64,000 bases of DNA, taken from assembly GCA_030435675.1 (NCBI GenBank), contig CM059621.1, positions 4,464,001 to 4,528,000 of the forward strand, written 5' to 3'. Below the pieces are notes generated by a model. That model saw nothing but the letters and a program-made list of their open reading frames with translations, ran no database searches and was not told the origin of the DNA. The first letter of the stretch is position 1, and each line of letters opens with the position of its first letter. This document shows positions 24,729-35,500 of the stretch, in pieces. Made by a program: the position numbers and the translations under genes. The stretch is from Steinernema hermaphroditum. Taxonomy: Eukaryota > Nematoda > Chromadorea > Rhabditida > Steinernematidae.

Positions 24729-25149
24729 TTGTACGACACGAAGCTTTTTCAAGATTTTAAAAGAAACAATATCGTCAGTGATCTTTTGCTGCCAGTACAT
24801 GAAAGGAAAACTCTTCCTTTCAATCGTCCCAGAAGTTCGGAAAATTTCGACCGTTCCTTCTCTTGTGGGCCCTATCTTTATGCAACAGACAGTATATGTC
24901 AGGCCCTGTTCTGTTGATAATTAAATGCGCAATTTGGATTGGATGAGTTGCTGTCACTGAACTGAGTCGTCTCTGTTTCGCTAAGTTACTGCTTCAAAGA
25001 CTTCAACTGGTCCAAGATGGGCGCTTATTTCTTTCCTCACTGCAAAATGGGGGTTCAACAAAACATATCTATAGAAGATCCAGGCTGGTTATTTCCTTGA
25101 ATAAATACTCATTTCTTCAATACATAAATAGCTTCTTACGTGACGCCAT

Positions 25150-25242
25150 AAATGGCTTCTCAGTCGATCCAAACATGACCTTAATATGCTACTCTCCAAA
25201 TTTTGGCAACATGCTAGATGGCTCATCGCGAAAATACGTGTG
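25150..25242 (+). repeat. 90-bp direct repeat, copy 2
   Basis: Partner of 24638-24728. It ends about 80 bp before the start of the MADF-domain gene, so it may be a promoter-proximal duplication. Confidence 0.7.
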
Positions 25243-25310
25243 CGGACTTCTTGTAAATGTCACCTGATGTGTTTAAAATATCCTAGGCTATCCTAAGAAC
25301 TGCACTATTT

Positions 25311-25313
25311 CAG
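25311..25313 (+). promoter_or_regulatory. Possible trans-splice acceptor
   Basis: TATTTCAG ends 7 nt before the ATG at 25321, the usual form and spacing of a nematode spliced-leader acceptor. It could equally be an ordinary 3' splice site of an upstream noncoding exon. Confidence 0.45.
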
Positions 25314-25320
25314 AGGACAG

Positions 25321-26206
25321 ATGTTCGATTGCGCAAAAGAGGGGGAAGAAGAAGAGTCAGTCGAATTTCAAGACAACGATGACATGGACTCGTCGATGTA
25401 CGCAAAGAAACGGAAGAAAAGGCACAGAGACAATTGCCAACCTTGGATCGGAACGGGCTACAGTGAGGACGACACGAAGCGCTTAATAGCCAGGGAAGTC
25501 CACCGTAATGTCTTTATTTGGATGGAAAACCATTCGGACTTCAAAAACACATATAAGAAGGCCATTGCTTTCGAGAAAATTGCACAAGCGATAAAGAGCG
25601 AAACTGGAATTGAAATGAGCGGTAAGTCCCATGTATACAAACGGTGTTTCCATTTCCTTGCAGGTCACTTTGTCGCAAATGAATGGGCGACCCTTCGCAA
25701 ATACTACAAACAGAATATTAGAGGGAAGTCACGAGGTGGAGATAGATCAGAATCGGGCATTGTAAAGAGTAAATGGAAATTCTACAAGGACCTTATGTTT
25801 CTCGAAGAATCAGCCACTGCAGAGTATGTTGGTTAACTTCACCTATGTTGATTGATAGTCCCATTTCAGGCCATCTTTACTATTGACAGATATTGTAAAT
25901 AGCACACTGCGGGAGGATCACGTAGATTCTCAAAGATCTCCATCGGCACAAAGCAGTTCTTCTTCGCAGGAATCAGTTGAGAGGAAGCAAAAGAGTATTG
26001 ATTCTGTCAGCCTCGCCATTATGTCCACGCTGAAGGAGCAGATATCGGCCAATAAGAATGACACCGGTGTGGCGTCTTCGTTTACATCATACGTTGGACA
26101 GATATTGAGCGTTGTGGAAGACAGGAATCCTCGTCTCGCCATTCAGATGAAACAAGAAGTACTAACAATCTGTAGTAAGTATGAAATGTTAACTCTTGAT
26201 GAGTAA
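25321..26206 (+). CDS. MADF/BESS-type DNA-binding protein
   Basis: Exons 25321-25621, 25664-25823 and 25870-26206 give 265 residues, with introns of 42 nt (phase 1) and 46 nt (phase 2). After an acidic and basic N-terminus (KKRKKRHRD, a likely nuclear signal), residues about 45-165 match the MADF pattern: REVHRNVFIWMENHSDFK, a KIAQAI helix, WATLRKYYKQN and KWKFYKDLMFLEE. The C-terminal part has a Ser-rich linker and then FTSYVGQIL...RLAIQMKQEVL, which resembles a BESS interaction motif. MADF proteins bind DNA as transcriptional regulators in the nucleus (family knowledge). It is convergent with the minus-strand gene ending at 26785. A harbinger-type transposon accessory protein is a weaker alternative, because no nuclease gene or TIRs were seen. 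Confidence 0.75.
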
Positions 26207-26499
26207 TTTTCATAAATATCTTCAACCCTGTGTGCTTTAAATAGGAGTTAGTTCGGATAACGTTAGTGTCCTTCTTTTGGCGTCCTATCTGTGACATTGT
26301 GACAACCACCAAAACAAAGCCGGTCTTCTTCTGGTTTCGGCACATCAGAGTATAGCACGGCGATTCCATCAGCGTGCGCGGGTATCAGAGAGGCAAGGAG
26401 CTGGATCCTGGCGAGGCGCAATGTTGCAGCACAGCTGTTGAAGTCGGAATCATGGAAGCATCTGGCGGCACAGACTTCGTCGGAGATTCAGCAATGCTT

Positions 26500-26583
26500 C
26501 AACTTGCGTGGCGGCGCGGGCGCTCGGTGACTGGCGAATGGACGACTCGACCGATCGCTGGGGGCACAAGTGAAAGACCAAAA
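26500..26583 (+). repeat. Dispersed repeat fragment near 26.5 kb
   Basis: The string ACTCGACCGATCGCTGGGGG with the following GCACAAGTGAAAG matches the reverse complement of about 30370-30410, so the two places carry inverted copies of one element end. The source element is unknown. Confidence 0.45.
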
Positions 26584-26612
26584 TGAAAAACACAAGTTTT
26601 ATATTGTCAAAA

Positions 26613-26618
26613 TTTATT
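26613..26618 (-). promoter_or_regulatory. Polyadenylation signal for the 26785-27665 gene
   Basis: AATAAA on the minus strand, about 170 nt after the stop codon. Confidence 0.5.
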
Positions 26619-26784
26619 GAGAGAAGGTTTACAAAACGATCTGATATAGAGGTAGTACAAAAGGTGATAAAAGGAAGGAGGTTATCGAAGCATACACATT
26701 GCGAAGGGGGTCGCGCATACATCGCACATCGAATATCTCTGCACATGCACTTAACATTTACAATCGTAAAATACAATGAGTGCA

Positions 26785-27665
26785 TCAGTCGCAATCCGAC
26801 GATCTTTGTTCCCAAAGATCTTCGTCCCAATCGTTCGCATAATCAAATACACAATCGTCGTCATCGTAATCGTACTCAACAGAGTTCAAGTAAGGAGACT
26901 CCTGAAGCAATGCCGATATAAAATTAAATGGTCTCTTTCCCGGAGAGCCACACTTAACCGGCTTTGCATCAGAAACATGAGAATCGTCCGATTGGTTCTT
27001 GCTTGTCTGCAATGGGTGCGCAAACATTATCGAATAGGACCGCGCATCTCTTTTTCGGACGTCATGTGCCGAATTGCTGGGGCCCCAGACACACAAGGTG
27101 ATTTCTGGCTCGCGGATATTCCCAAAAACTTTATAGGCTGCTCATGTTCAGGAATAGAAATAGAAGATACCGTGTCTAGTACAAGTTCTTTCGTTTTGTT
27201 TTTGTTTGCAGGCAGTATCTGCAGTTGGATTAACAATATAGGGGGCGTCCTGGTCTTGCTCACCTTATCCATTGCGCTCTTCTCCACATCGATCTTTCCC
27301 ATTAGTGATCGAAGACGAGAAACTTCCAATTTCAATTTATTTTTCTCCCTTCGCTCGTCTACAATCATTGCCAGTGCGTTGAAGTAGTCGCAGATAACGT
27401 CACCCTCCGCAGGTTTCGAAATGTGCGATGTGCTCAAAAGGAACTGAGCGGCCATCAATACAAGATCATCGACATCAGGAGCAGCGGGATCATGAATAGG
27501 CGTGACAACGATGTGGCTGGCATCTACGACAAGAACTGCTTGCACGAAACTATTTCCAGCAAAGTAATCCGGCGTTTCTTTCAAAAAGCGCTGGATTGCT
27601 TCCAATTTCCGAGGATATTCGACGCTCCGCAGATCAGCTCGCAGCAAAAACTGAGAAGTGTCCAT
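26785..27665 (-). CDS. Unrecognised protein X with acidic Trp-containing tail
   Basis: ATG at 27665. The first exon reads to about 27093. An 86-nt GT-AG intron (27007-27092, phase 0) then leads to a last exon 27006-26785, for about 264 residues; this junction is the best fit but unproven. The N-terminal 90 residues look globular. Around residues 100-130 there is a short charged coiled-coil-like helix (DERREKNKLKLEVSRLRSL). The end is very acidic: VEYDYDDDDCVFDYANDWDE, then DLWEQ. No signal peptide is present, so a cytosolic or nuclear location is likely. The C-terminus and upstream DNA resemble those of the next gene (28481-29332), suggesting an old tandem pair. Function unknown. Confidence 0.55.
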
Positions 27666-27759
27666 ACTTGACTGAAAGCAAAGTTAGAAAAATGCGCTCA
27701 AACAAAGATAGTTGCTTTAACTGTCAATAGCAAAGAGAATCTCAGAACAAGTGTCGGGG

Positions 27760-27890
27760 GCGGGACATCCACAGGGAAAGCGTTGTTGTCAACACTGCCG
27801 CGTTCGTAACATCTTTCCACCCGTGCGGGTGTTGATGTGAATTGCCTGATCTTGTTTATGTTCATACGGTCAATTTGACTCTTCGGCACG
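27760..27890 (-). promoter_or_regulatory. Upstream segment shared by X and Y
   Basis: GCGTTCGTAACATCTT, a GTTGATGTGAATTGCCTGATC-like stretch and CATACGGTCAA recur in the same order at 29478-29555 upstream of Y. Both segments sit about 120-220 bp before the respective ATG. This could be a conserved promoter or duplication remnant. Confidence 0.5.
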
Positions 27891-28480
27891 TGATTGGCCT
27901 TTTAGTGACAAGTTGAAACTTTACCACTGCTTTAGGTAAACCCTAACCAGTATTTTATACAATCAAGCTTTAACGTATTTTTGGGTCGCATAGTCGGTGG
28001 AAAAAGCAGCACGATACGCCAGAAACATACCATGAACCAGAAAGGCAGGTGTCAAAAGTGGGACTGTCGAATACTTAAAAGTCGAGTCCAAAACTTTTGT
28101 TGTAAAAATCCCACACTGTGGGAGAACGAATGACGTAGAACGATTAGGGCACAAAAGACACGCCCCCAATTCTATTCTACGCACACTGGAGTACCCAATA
28201 AAGCGCGGTGGTGTCTCCCGAACTGCGGTCTAGAAGATCCTCCATAATAGCCATCGGGCTGTGCTAGAATCGATTCGATTACCTGTAGCTGAATTTGACT
28301 GTAATATTGTCACAATTGATTGCTGATCATACTGAATACAGTTCATTAGAAACACTTTATAATGTTGTTGGGCAAAGGCATAGCGAGTCATTACCAAAGG
28401 AAAGAGAAGACTGATAATGAATAAAGACTAAGATTGGGTCATCTTCAGTTGATGTCGAAGCCAATGCGTGATCTGTAGTT

Positions 28481-29332
28481 CTAAAGTTCTTCATCCCAGG
28501 CGGTCCAGTCGTAATCGAATGAGCTGTCATCGCACTCACTGTCTTCGCATGCGTAACGGTCAACAGCGCCGGCTTTGTTCTCCGTGAGCGACAATTCTAA
28601 AGCACACAGGGCCGCGTTCACTTCCGCCAGGCTCACTTCATTCGGCGGTGGAGAAAGTTGTAAATCCGTTGATTTGTCCGTCTAAAATGGGCGAGCATAA
28701 TTAGTCATTTGCGTAGAAGCAACACCTCGATATCTGAGCTTGTCTCATCCAGGATAGCCATCGGAGGCGCTGTAAGGGTCTCCCTCGTGTTGGTTGCCCT
28801 CTCGTTCCATGATGGAAGAGTGAATCCTAATCTTTCTTTGGCAACAGAGGGTCGCTTCAAGCGTGTGGCGTATTTAAATGGCCCCGAATCGGTTCTGCGC
28901 GTTTCCAAGATCAATGACTTGGAACCTGTCCTTAACTCAGTCTCGCATTTGTCCTTTTTCTTGTTGGAAGTTTTTACGCACTTTTTCTGCTTTTGTTCTT
29001 TTTCTAAGAAGTAACTCGAACTAATTCCCAGCCATTTAGACGCCGCCATAAGTGCCTTCTTCTCATCTGTTACTTCTCGAAGTTTCTCTTTGTAAAACGC
29101 GATTTCTTCGTCAAGTTTCCTGAGATGATCACCAAGCCCACTTTGTGCGAGTTTCTTTCTATCTTCTTCAACCTAAATGGCTAAATGCAAAACAGAAAAA
29201 CACCACTCAGCCGACCCTCGTCTTCTCATCGACACCTTCCTTCTTCGTCTTTTCATTCTGAGCGATTTCCACGGTGCGTTCTTTCTTGAGCTTTTTCTTC
29301 TCTTGTCGCTCTTTGAGAAGCATTTCAGCCAT
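28481..29332 (-). CDS. Unrecognised coiled-coil protein Y with acidic Trp-containing tail
   Basis: Exons about 29332-29216, 29172-28726 and 28681-28481 join through 43- and 44-nt phase-0 GT-AG introns, giving about 254 residues. The first 90 residues are a highly charged helix (MLLKERQEKKKLKKE and DEEIAFYKEKLREV), very likely a coiled coil. The middle is basic with NKKKDK-type stretches that could be a nuclear signal. The C-terminus is acidic and ends SSFDYDWTAWDEEL, resembling the FDYANDWDEDLW end of gene X. The ATG chosen is the first in the conserved helix; an upstream exon cannot be excluded. Function unknown. It may be a scaffold or chromatin-associated protein, but nothing in the sequence proves it. 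Confidence 0.6.
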
Positions 29333-29462
29333 GTTGGAGCAATAAACGTTCCAGAATGGAAAAAAGTACGCTTCCTTGAAAGATAGTACACCGGCTGATA
29401 TTTGGAATACGATGGTCAAAGACCGTGAAACGCGCAATCACATGATGTTAGGGGCAGCTCGC

Positions 29463-29560
29463 GCGCCCTTCCGCCCACGGCGTTCGCAACGTCTTGCACT
29501 ACGAATGGTGAGAGCCGACGTGACTTGCCTGATCGCTCGGTTTGCATACGATCGATGCAC
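29463..29560 (-). promoter_or_regulatory. Upstream segment of Y similar to that of X
   Basis: GCGTTCGCAACGTCTT followed by GACGTGACTTGCCTGATC and CATACGATCG parallels 27790-27880. See the X entry. Confidence 0.5.
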
Positions 29561-29599
29561 AGTTTTGTACTAAGAATGGAACTTTCCAGAGCGTTTCAG

Positions 29600-30360
29600 A
29601 TTGAGCTAGCACGCAAATAGGCATGGTTTGTTGAAGGTTTGCTTATCACCATTTGAACCAAATTAAAAAATCACATTTAAATGATTACAGCCGATCTCAG
29701 CAAAAATCGCTTCCATATAGAAAGTTCTGACAAACATAAGGCTGTTTTTTCAGGTAAACACATGCTTAGTGGTGGACAAGTATGAAAAACTATACATCAT
29801 AAAAAAGGACTGAAGGGAAACTGATGTCTTTCTGAATAATCGAGCCCTCACTGAAGACAATCCATTATTATCTGATGAACATAGTGGTGTCGTGCTTCGT
29901 TCTTTCATATGGATTTAGTACAGCAGAAGGCCATACCCGAAGAAGAGGTTCGATGGTGCAACCATGTAGTTTGAAGCCACTGATAATAAGCGTTAATAAT
30001 TCCCAAAAATTAACTACACAGAGTATCCTAAAGAAGCCATTTTATGCAGAAATCTTGGAAGTCATTTGCGTGCACATTGCTGCCGTGGACGTTGACGTTA
30101 AAGTGGATGTTCAGCTTAACGGCATTGGGAAGTCGGGCGGCTCTTTATGGCCAGATAAAAGATAACAAAAATGTAGATCCGCACTCTTTCAAGTGTGAAC
30201 AAAAGTCGACTGTTGCAACTTCTATACAACTTCTATCTGAAGTGAATTCTTGGATTCTCATCTCACATGGACTTCAGCTATCCAAAGCGCACAGTCAGTT
30301 CAGCCTTAATAACATGTTTTAAACGAATCCTCAACCGTTCCATTCTAACGCTTTCCCTCA
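29600..30360. other. Intergenic, nothing recognised
   Basis: AT-rich, short frames only. Confidence 0.4.
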
Positions 30361-30620
30361 ACAGTTGGATCCTTTCATTTGTGCCCCAGCGATCGGTCGG
30401 GTCGTCCTGTCACTGTCTGAGTCGTTCTGTTCTCGGCTGTCATTGATGGCGCAAAGATTGCCCGGGTTCTCAGAAGGCCTAGAACACCACGGAGCCGTAG
30501 TTCCGAGCCGTCTTGCCAAGAAGCTCTTCACAGCTGTCTGACTCCACCTGCGCCACCACATGAAGCTGATGTCTCGCTGGAACTCCGCCCAGCGCCGACG
30601 GAAGAAGATAAACGACAACT
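30360..30620. repeat. Dispersed repeat, longest fragment
   Basis: The left part (30370-30410) is inverted relative to 26530-26575. The part around 30478-30570 matches 11240-11350 and, inverted, 56770-56860. Conserved words are GAACACCACGGAGCCGTAGTT and AAGAAGCTCTTCACAGC. The minus-strand reading keeps a WSQTAVKSFL...TTAPWCSR pattern. Probably a decayed retroelement or transposon. Confidence 0.5.
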
Positions 30621-30960
30621 ACGGTGTGATACGGTTCTTCTTTGCGCATTGGTATCGTATGAGGCGCCTTGCACGGCGTAAGCCGCTCATTCGAGTGTAT
30701 AAACTCGGTAAAAAAACTCAACGGCTGAGCCCATAACCTTGTTTGTAAACTTGTTTCCATATCCGTCGACATTATTGCATTCAACCGATTGATTCGCTAG
30801 ATTCACTTTACATTCAGTACCATTTGCGTGCATTAACTGGGCACAATGATGAGAAATCACGGACGGCATCGATGACCTTGTTGCTGTTGGATAAATTCGA
30901 TGTTGACGTGCCACATGACAGGAGCCGACCTATTGTTTGCAGAGAGATGTTCAGTGTATT

Positions 30961-30968
30961 CACATAAA
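30961..30968 (+). promoter_or_regulatory. TATA-like box of the TIL-domain gene
   Basis: ACATAAAA. Transcription about 30 bp downstream would start after the ATG-like codon at 30980, which supports the ATG at 31034 as the real start. Confidence 0.4.
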
Positions 30969-31033
30969 ATTAACATCTAATGTTCGACAGAACAAAAGCC
31001 GAGCAACTCTATTCGGTTGCCAGAAAAACAGAA

Positions 31034-32057
31034 ATGTCATATTGGTTTGTCCTGTTTTCTGCCTTCATATTATTGAATGCCGAACATCATGAAGAGCCGC
31101 GGCATCACGAACGTCCCGATCATCATCACCATCATCAGAGTCGTCATCATCACCACAGTCATCATGGTCATCATACTATTCCTAGTACTACCAATGAACC
31201 CACGACCAGCTCAGTCACTTCACATTACTGCCCGCCGGGTTCTATTTGGATGGATTGCGGATGCGAAAACACTTGTATTTGCCCGTCGGTTGACTGTTCA
31301 CGAGAAAGCTGCGGTCCGCCCGGCTGTTACTGTGACCCTGCTATATACCGTAAGTTTTTGGCAATTGCAAAATACGTAACTATAAGTTTTAAGAATTGAT
31401 TCACTACGTCCGTGAAAACGGTACCTGCATGGGTTCCTATGAGTGCACGAATTCGGACTACGGTATATCTTTATATTGTAGCCGTGCAAAAAGCAGTTGC
31501 AAGCTTTAGAGTGTTGCCCACCCTGTCAGCAAAATGAGATTTGCGTCATCACTCCGCAGTATTGTCCTCGAGAACTGTGCCCTCCGCCAACAGCTTACTG
31601 TGAATCACTAGGTTCCAGTAATACCAACGAACCCACCACCACCTCAGTCACTTCGCATTACTGCCCACCGGGTTCTATTTGGATGGACTGCGGATGCGAA
31701 AACACTTGTAATTGCCCATCGGTTGACTGTTCACGAGAAAGCTGCGGTCCACCCGGCTGCTACTGTGACCCTGGTAAATACCGTGAGTTTTTGGTACTTG
31801 TACGCTATATAACAGCAAGTGTTGAGAACTGATTCACTACGTTCGTGAAAACGGTACCTGCCTGGGCTCCTGGGAGTGCACGAATCCGGATTATGGTATG
31901 TATCAAAATGTTGTTATGTAACAAGCAGCTGTGAACTTTAGAGTGTTGCCCACCCTGTCAGCAAAACGAGATTTGCGTCATCACTCCACAGTACTGTCCT
32001 CGAGCACCGTGCCCTCCGCCAACAGCTTACTGCGAAATCAACACTAACACTGATTGA
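31034..32057 (+). CDS. Secreted His-rich protein with two TIL-like cysteine cassettes
   Basis: Exons 31034-31349, 31394-31462, 31510-31782, 31827-31895 and 31942-32057 give 280 residues; all four introns are phase 1 and 44-47 nt. A signal peptide (MSYWFVLFSAFILLNA) precedes a stretch of clustered histidines (HHEEPRHHERPDHHHHH and more), which may bind metal. Then come two copies of a cassette: CPPGSIWMDCGCENTC, CGPPGCYCD, YVRENGTC, followed by a CCPPCQQNEICVITPQYCPR tail. The C-x-C spacing and the ending G-x-C resemble trypsin-inhibitor-like (TIL) domains, but extra cysteines make this a variant. Possible roles are protease inhibition or extracellular binding. The two cassettes are a recent tandem exon duplication. 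Confidence 0.75.
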
Positions 32058-32162
32058 CCATTTTATGTTATTTTTATTTATTTATTGAAAATACACTGTC
32101 AATTATAAATAATACACCCGGCTGCGCGCAAATTCGCGCCCTCCAGGTACTAAACGCCAATT

Positions 32163-32270
32163 AGGTGCTCATGCAAATGGCTGAAGTTGGGGCCAAAAAA
32201 CTGTAGCCCTGCGGGCGGCAAGATTGGTGCTCATGCAAATGACTGAAGTTGTCCAAAAAACTGCAAAGCT
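32163..32270. repeat. Short duplicated segment
   Basis: GGTGCTCATGCAAATG followed by CTGAAGTT and CAAAAAACTG occurs twice, near 32163 and 32226, in GC-skewed DNA between the TIL gene and the RTE element. A B-box-like GGTTCGGTTCC near 32420 has no tRNA fold. Confidence 0.4.
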
Positions 32271-32513
32271 AAAAAATACGCTAAAAAGGGCACAAAAACT
32301 GTAAAGAAACGCAAAGCCTTGCGTCCCCAGAGATATGGTGGAAGTATAGCGCTACCATCTTAAGTGTCTGTGTGGCTCATTGCGAACGTAGTTCGTTTGT
32401 AAGCGGGCGGTGCCGGGTTCGGTTCCCCTCGGGGTCTTTATTTTGTGTGGGTGTTTTCCCCGTGCACAAGGAAAAACACAAACACAAACAGACCAACGGA
32501 CCCGTCGGTTCTC

Positions 32514-32523
32514 CATTTATATA
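32514..32523. repeat. Target-site duplication of the RTE, 3' side
   Basis: CATTTATATA, matched at 35592-35601. Confidence 0.6.
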
Positions 32524-35500
32524 AACGAATTTACGAATTTTATTACGATATCAAACATATTACATGTTGTCGCACCCCATATTTATCCAATGTCTTCTGG
32601 CTTCTTGTCGCGCTCGGTGTTTCCATCTTCTGCTGCCTAGCTTCTTCGTGAACTCATCAATCCATCGGGTCCGTGGTCTTCCGAGGGGCCTCTTCACGGG
32701 GGGACGCCATTCCTCTAGTCGGCTGGACCACTTTTCCGGGCTTCCGTTCGCCATCTTCCAGGCGAAGTTCCACTTTCTTCTTCTTGCGGCTTCGTCGATG
32801 TCCTTTACCTTCGTGACGCCCCGGAGCCACTCGTTGCTCTTTCTGTCTATTAGACGGACTCCGACCATTCGCCTCTCCATCCGTCGTTGAGCGGTCGCAA
32901 GCTTCTTCCTCGCTGACTTCGTGAGGGACCAGGTTTCGGATCCATAGAGCATGGCGGGAAGAACGCACTGGTCGAATAGTCTTCGTTTCCATCGCATCAG
33001 AACGCTTCTGGAGGTCAGGAAGTCCGTGTATCGTCTGAAGACGTTCCATCCGCTCTGAATTCTTCGGGTGATCTCCTTGTAGTGGTCTCTTCTCAGCCTG
33101 ACTTCTTGTCCCAAGTAGACGAAGGCTTCTACTTGTTCGATTACTTCTCCGTTCAGGCGAATCAACGCTTCCTCTGTGGCCAGAATCTTTGTCTTCTCCC
33201 GGTTCATTCTAAGACCGCTTCTTCTGGACGCTTCGTCGAGTTCTGTCACCATCTGCTGCAGCTCTTCTTCCGTGTTGGCGATCAACGCGATATCGTCTGC
33301 AAATCGAAGATTTGAGAGCTTCGTACCACTGATGTTGATCCCGAAATCTTCCCATTCGAGCTCTCTGAAGACTTCTTCGAGCGTCGCCGTGAAGAGTTTC
33401 GGGCTGATGGTGTCGCCCTGCCGGACTCCTCGCTGGATCTTGATCGGCACCCGTTCTTCACCAAGTTGTATGTAGGACGCGGCCTGACCATAGATCTTCT
33501 GCAGCAGATTGATGATCGCGGCCGGAACTCCTTGGCGCTTGATTGCGTTCCATACAGCGTTGATTTCCACGGAGTCGAACGCCTTCTCAAAATCGATGAA
33601 AGCGATGAAGAGCGGTATCCGGTATTCGCGCGTCTTCTCCACCAGAAGGTTGATAGCTTGAAGGTGGTCGACGGTGGAGTAGTTTCTTCGGAATCCCGCT
33701 TGCTCCTCCGGCTGCTCAGCGTCCAAAATCCGCTCAATCCGAGTGACAATTACCTTAGTCAGGATTTTATACACTGCGGAGAGCAAGGAGATTGGTCTGT
33801 AGTTCTTCAGCTGCATCGGATCGCCCTTCTTGAACAGCAGAATGGTCGACGCGTCTGCCATCTTCTCCGGAACCGCACAGTTTCTCAGGCACCAGTTCAG
33901 GATTCCAGTCAGAGGGCCGAGAATACTGTCTTTCGCAAGTTTCAGCATTTCAACCGTAACCTTATCCCTCCCTGGGCTTCTTCCAGTCTTCATTCTTCTC
34001 ATCGCTTCTTCAACTTCTCCCGGCATGATTTCTGGACACTCTTCTGGCTCTTCGGAGGCTTCGTATTCGACGTTCACAGTGGAGGCATATAGTTCTTCGT
34101 AGAAGTTCTTGATGACCTCGTGGATCTGCGTCTTCGTCGAGTAGAGGTTTCCGTTATTGTCGCGCAGCTGGACTATGCGTCTTCTCCCGGTGGCGACTTC
34201 TCCTCGAACCTTCCTCAGTCCCGTGCAATTCATCACCGCTTCTTCGACGTGGCGACGGTGATGTTGGTTGATGTCGTTTCGCACCTCTCGGCGGATCAAC
34301 TTGTTCAGTTCTGTGAGGGCGATCCGGTCGTCGTTGGTGATTTGTCGTCGTCGAAGCACGTGCCTCTGTCGCAGGAGATCAGTGGTTCTTGTGCTGAGTC
34401 GGTTCTTCTTTTCTTCATCTTCTTCGGCAAACCGAGCGGCTTCGTGAACGTACTCGGTAAGCTGGGCGTATCCTTCTGGCGATTCCGTGTTGATTCTCGG
34501 CGGATTCAAGGCGACAGCCATCTTGAAGAGATCCCGATTCAGCTTCTTCTTCTTCACCGGTGTCTGATCTTCTCTCCAGAGCCTCGGTGTTGGAGGTTGG
34601 ATCGTCGCTCGAAGAATCCGGTGGTCTGAGCCTGCGTTGTAGGAGCCCAGGACGTTTGAACTTCGGAACTGGATGCTTCTCGGAGCCAGAATGTAGTCAA
34701 TACAATTCTTCGATCTTCCGTTCGGCGAGATCCATGTCCATTTGCGTCCAGGCCGGCTCTTGAAGTAGGAGTTGACCGACCGGAGCCGAAAATCTTCGCA
34801 GAGGTCGACCAGAAGTTGCCCGCGTCGGTTTCTTTCGCCGTAGCCGTGGTTGCCCATCGCATCTTCGTCTTCATCGGTTCTTCGGCCCATCTTCGCGTTC
34901 ATGTCACCGAGGAGAACAGGGATTATCCGTCGATTGGATTCTCCCGATCCACCAACGTTGGCACCCCAGTTTGCTCCTATCGGCATACCAACGTGGCGCA
35001 GTTCTGCCCGGATTTCCTCAAGGAAGGCTTCATAGTCATCATCTTCTTCTTCGTCTTCATCATCGTTGGGTTCATGCGATCTTGTTGCAGGCGCATATAC
35101 GGAGTAGAGGCGCAGGATTTGATCTTCGAACTGGAGGTCCAGACGGGAGATTCTTGGCGCTACTTGATGGAACTGCTGGATGTGACGCTTCAATCTTCTC
35201 TTTACCAGGAATCCCGTTCCAGAGGTGCTTGAATTGTCCTCTGGTCCAGCGTGGAAGAAACAGAAGTCAGAGTCTTCCAGATCCATTCCACCGAAGCTCT
35301 TCCACCGCAGTTCAGTCAAGGCGACGACGTCCAAGTTGGTCTTCTCGATTTCCTTCTGCAGCTCCACGAGACGCGCCGTTGATGCCAGCCGACGGACGTT
35401 GAGTGTTCCAAGCACAACGCGAGGAAACGGGTGGGGGTGGAACATTACTAGACTCTGCGGTTCCAATGCTTCTGAGTCTAGCCCCCGCTGTTTAGATGAG

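Noticed and set aside
32380..32440. tRNA-like GGTTCGGTTCCCC
   Set aside because: No cloverleaf can be drawn around it.
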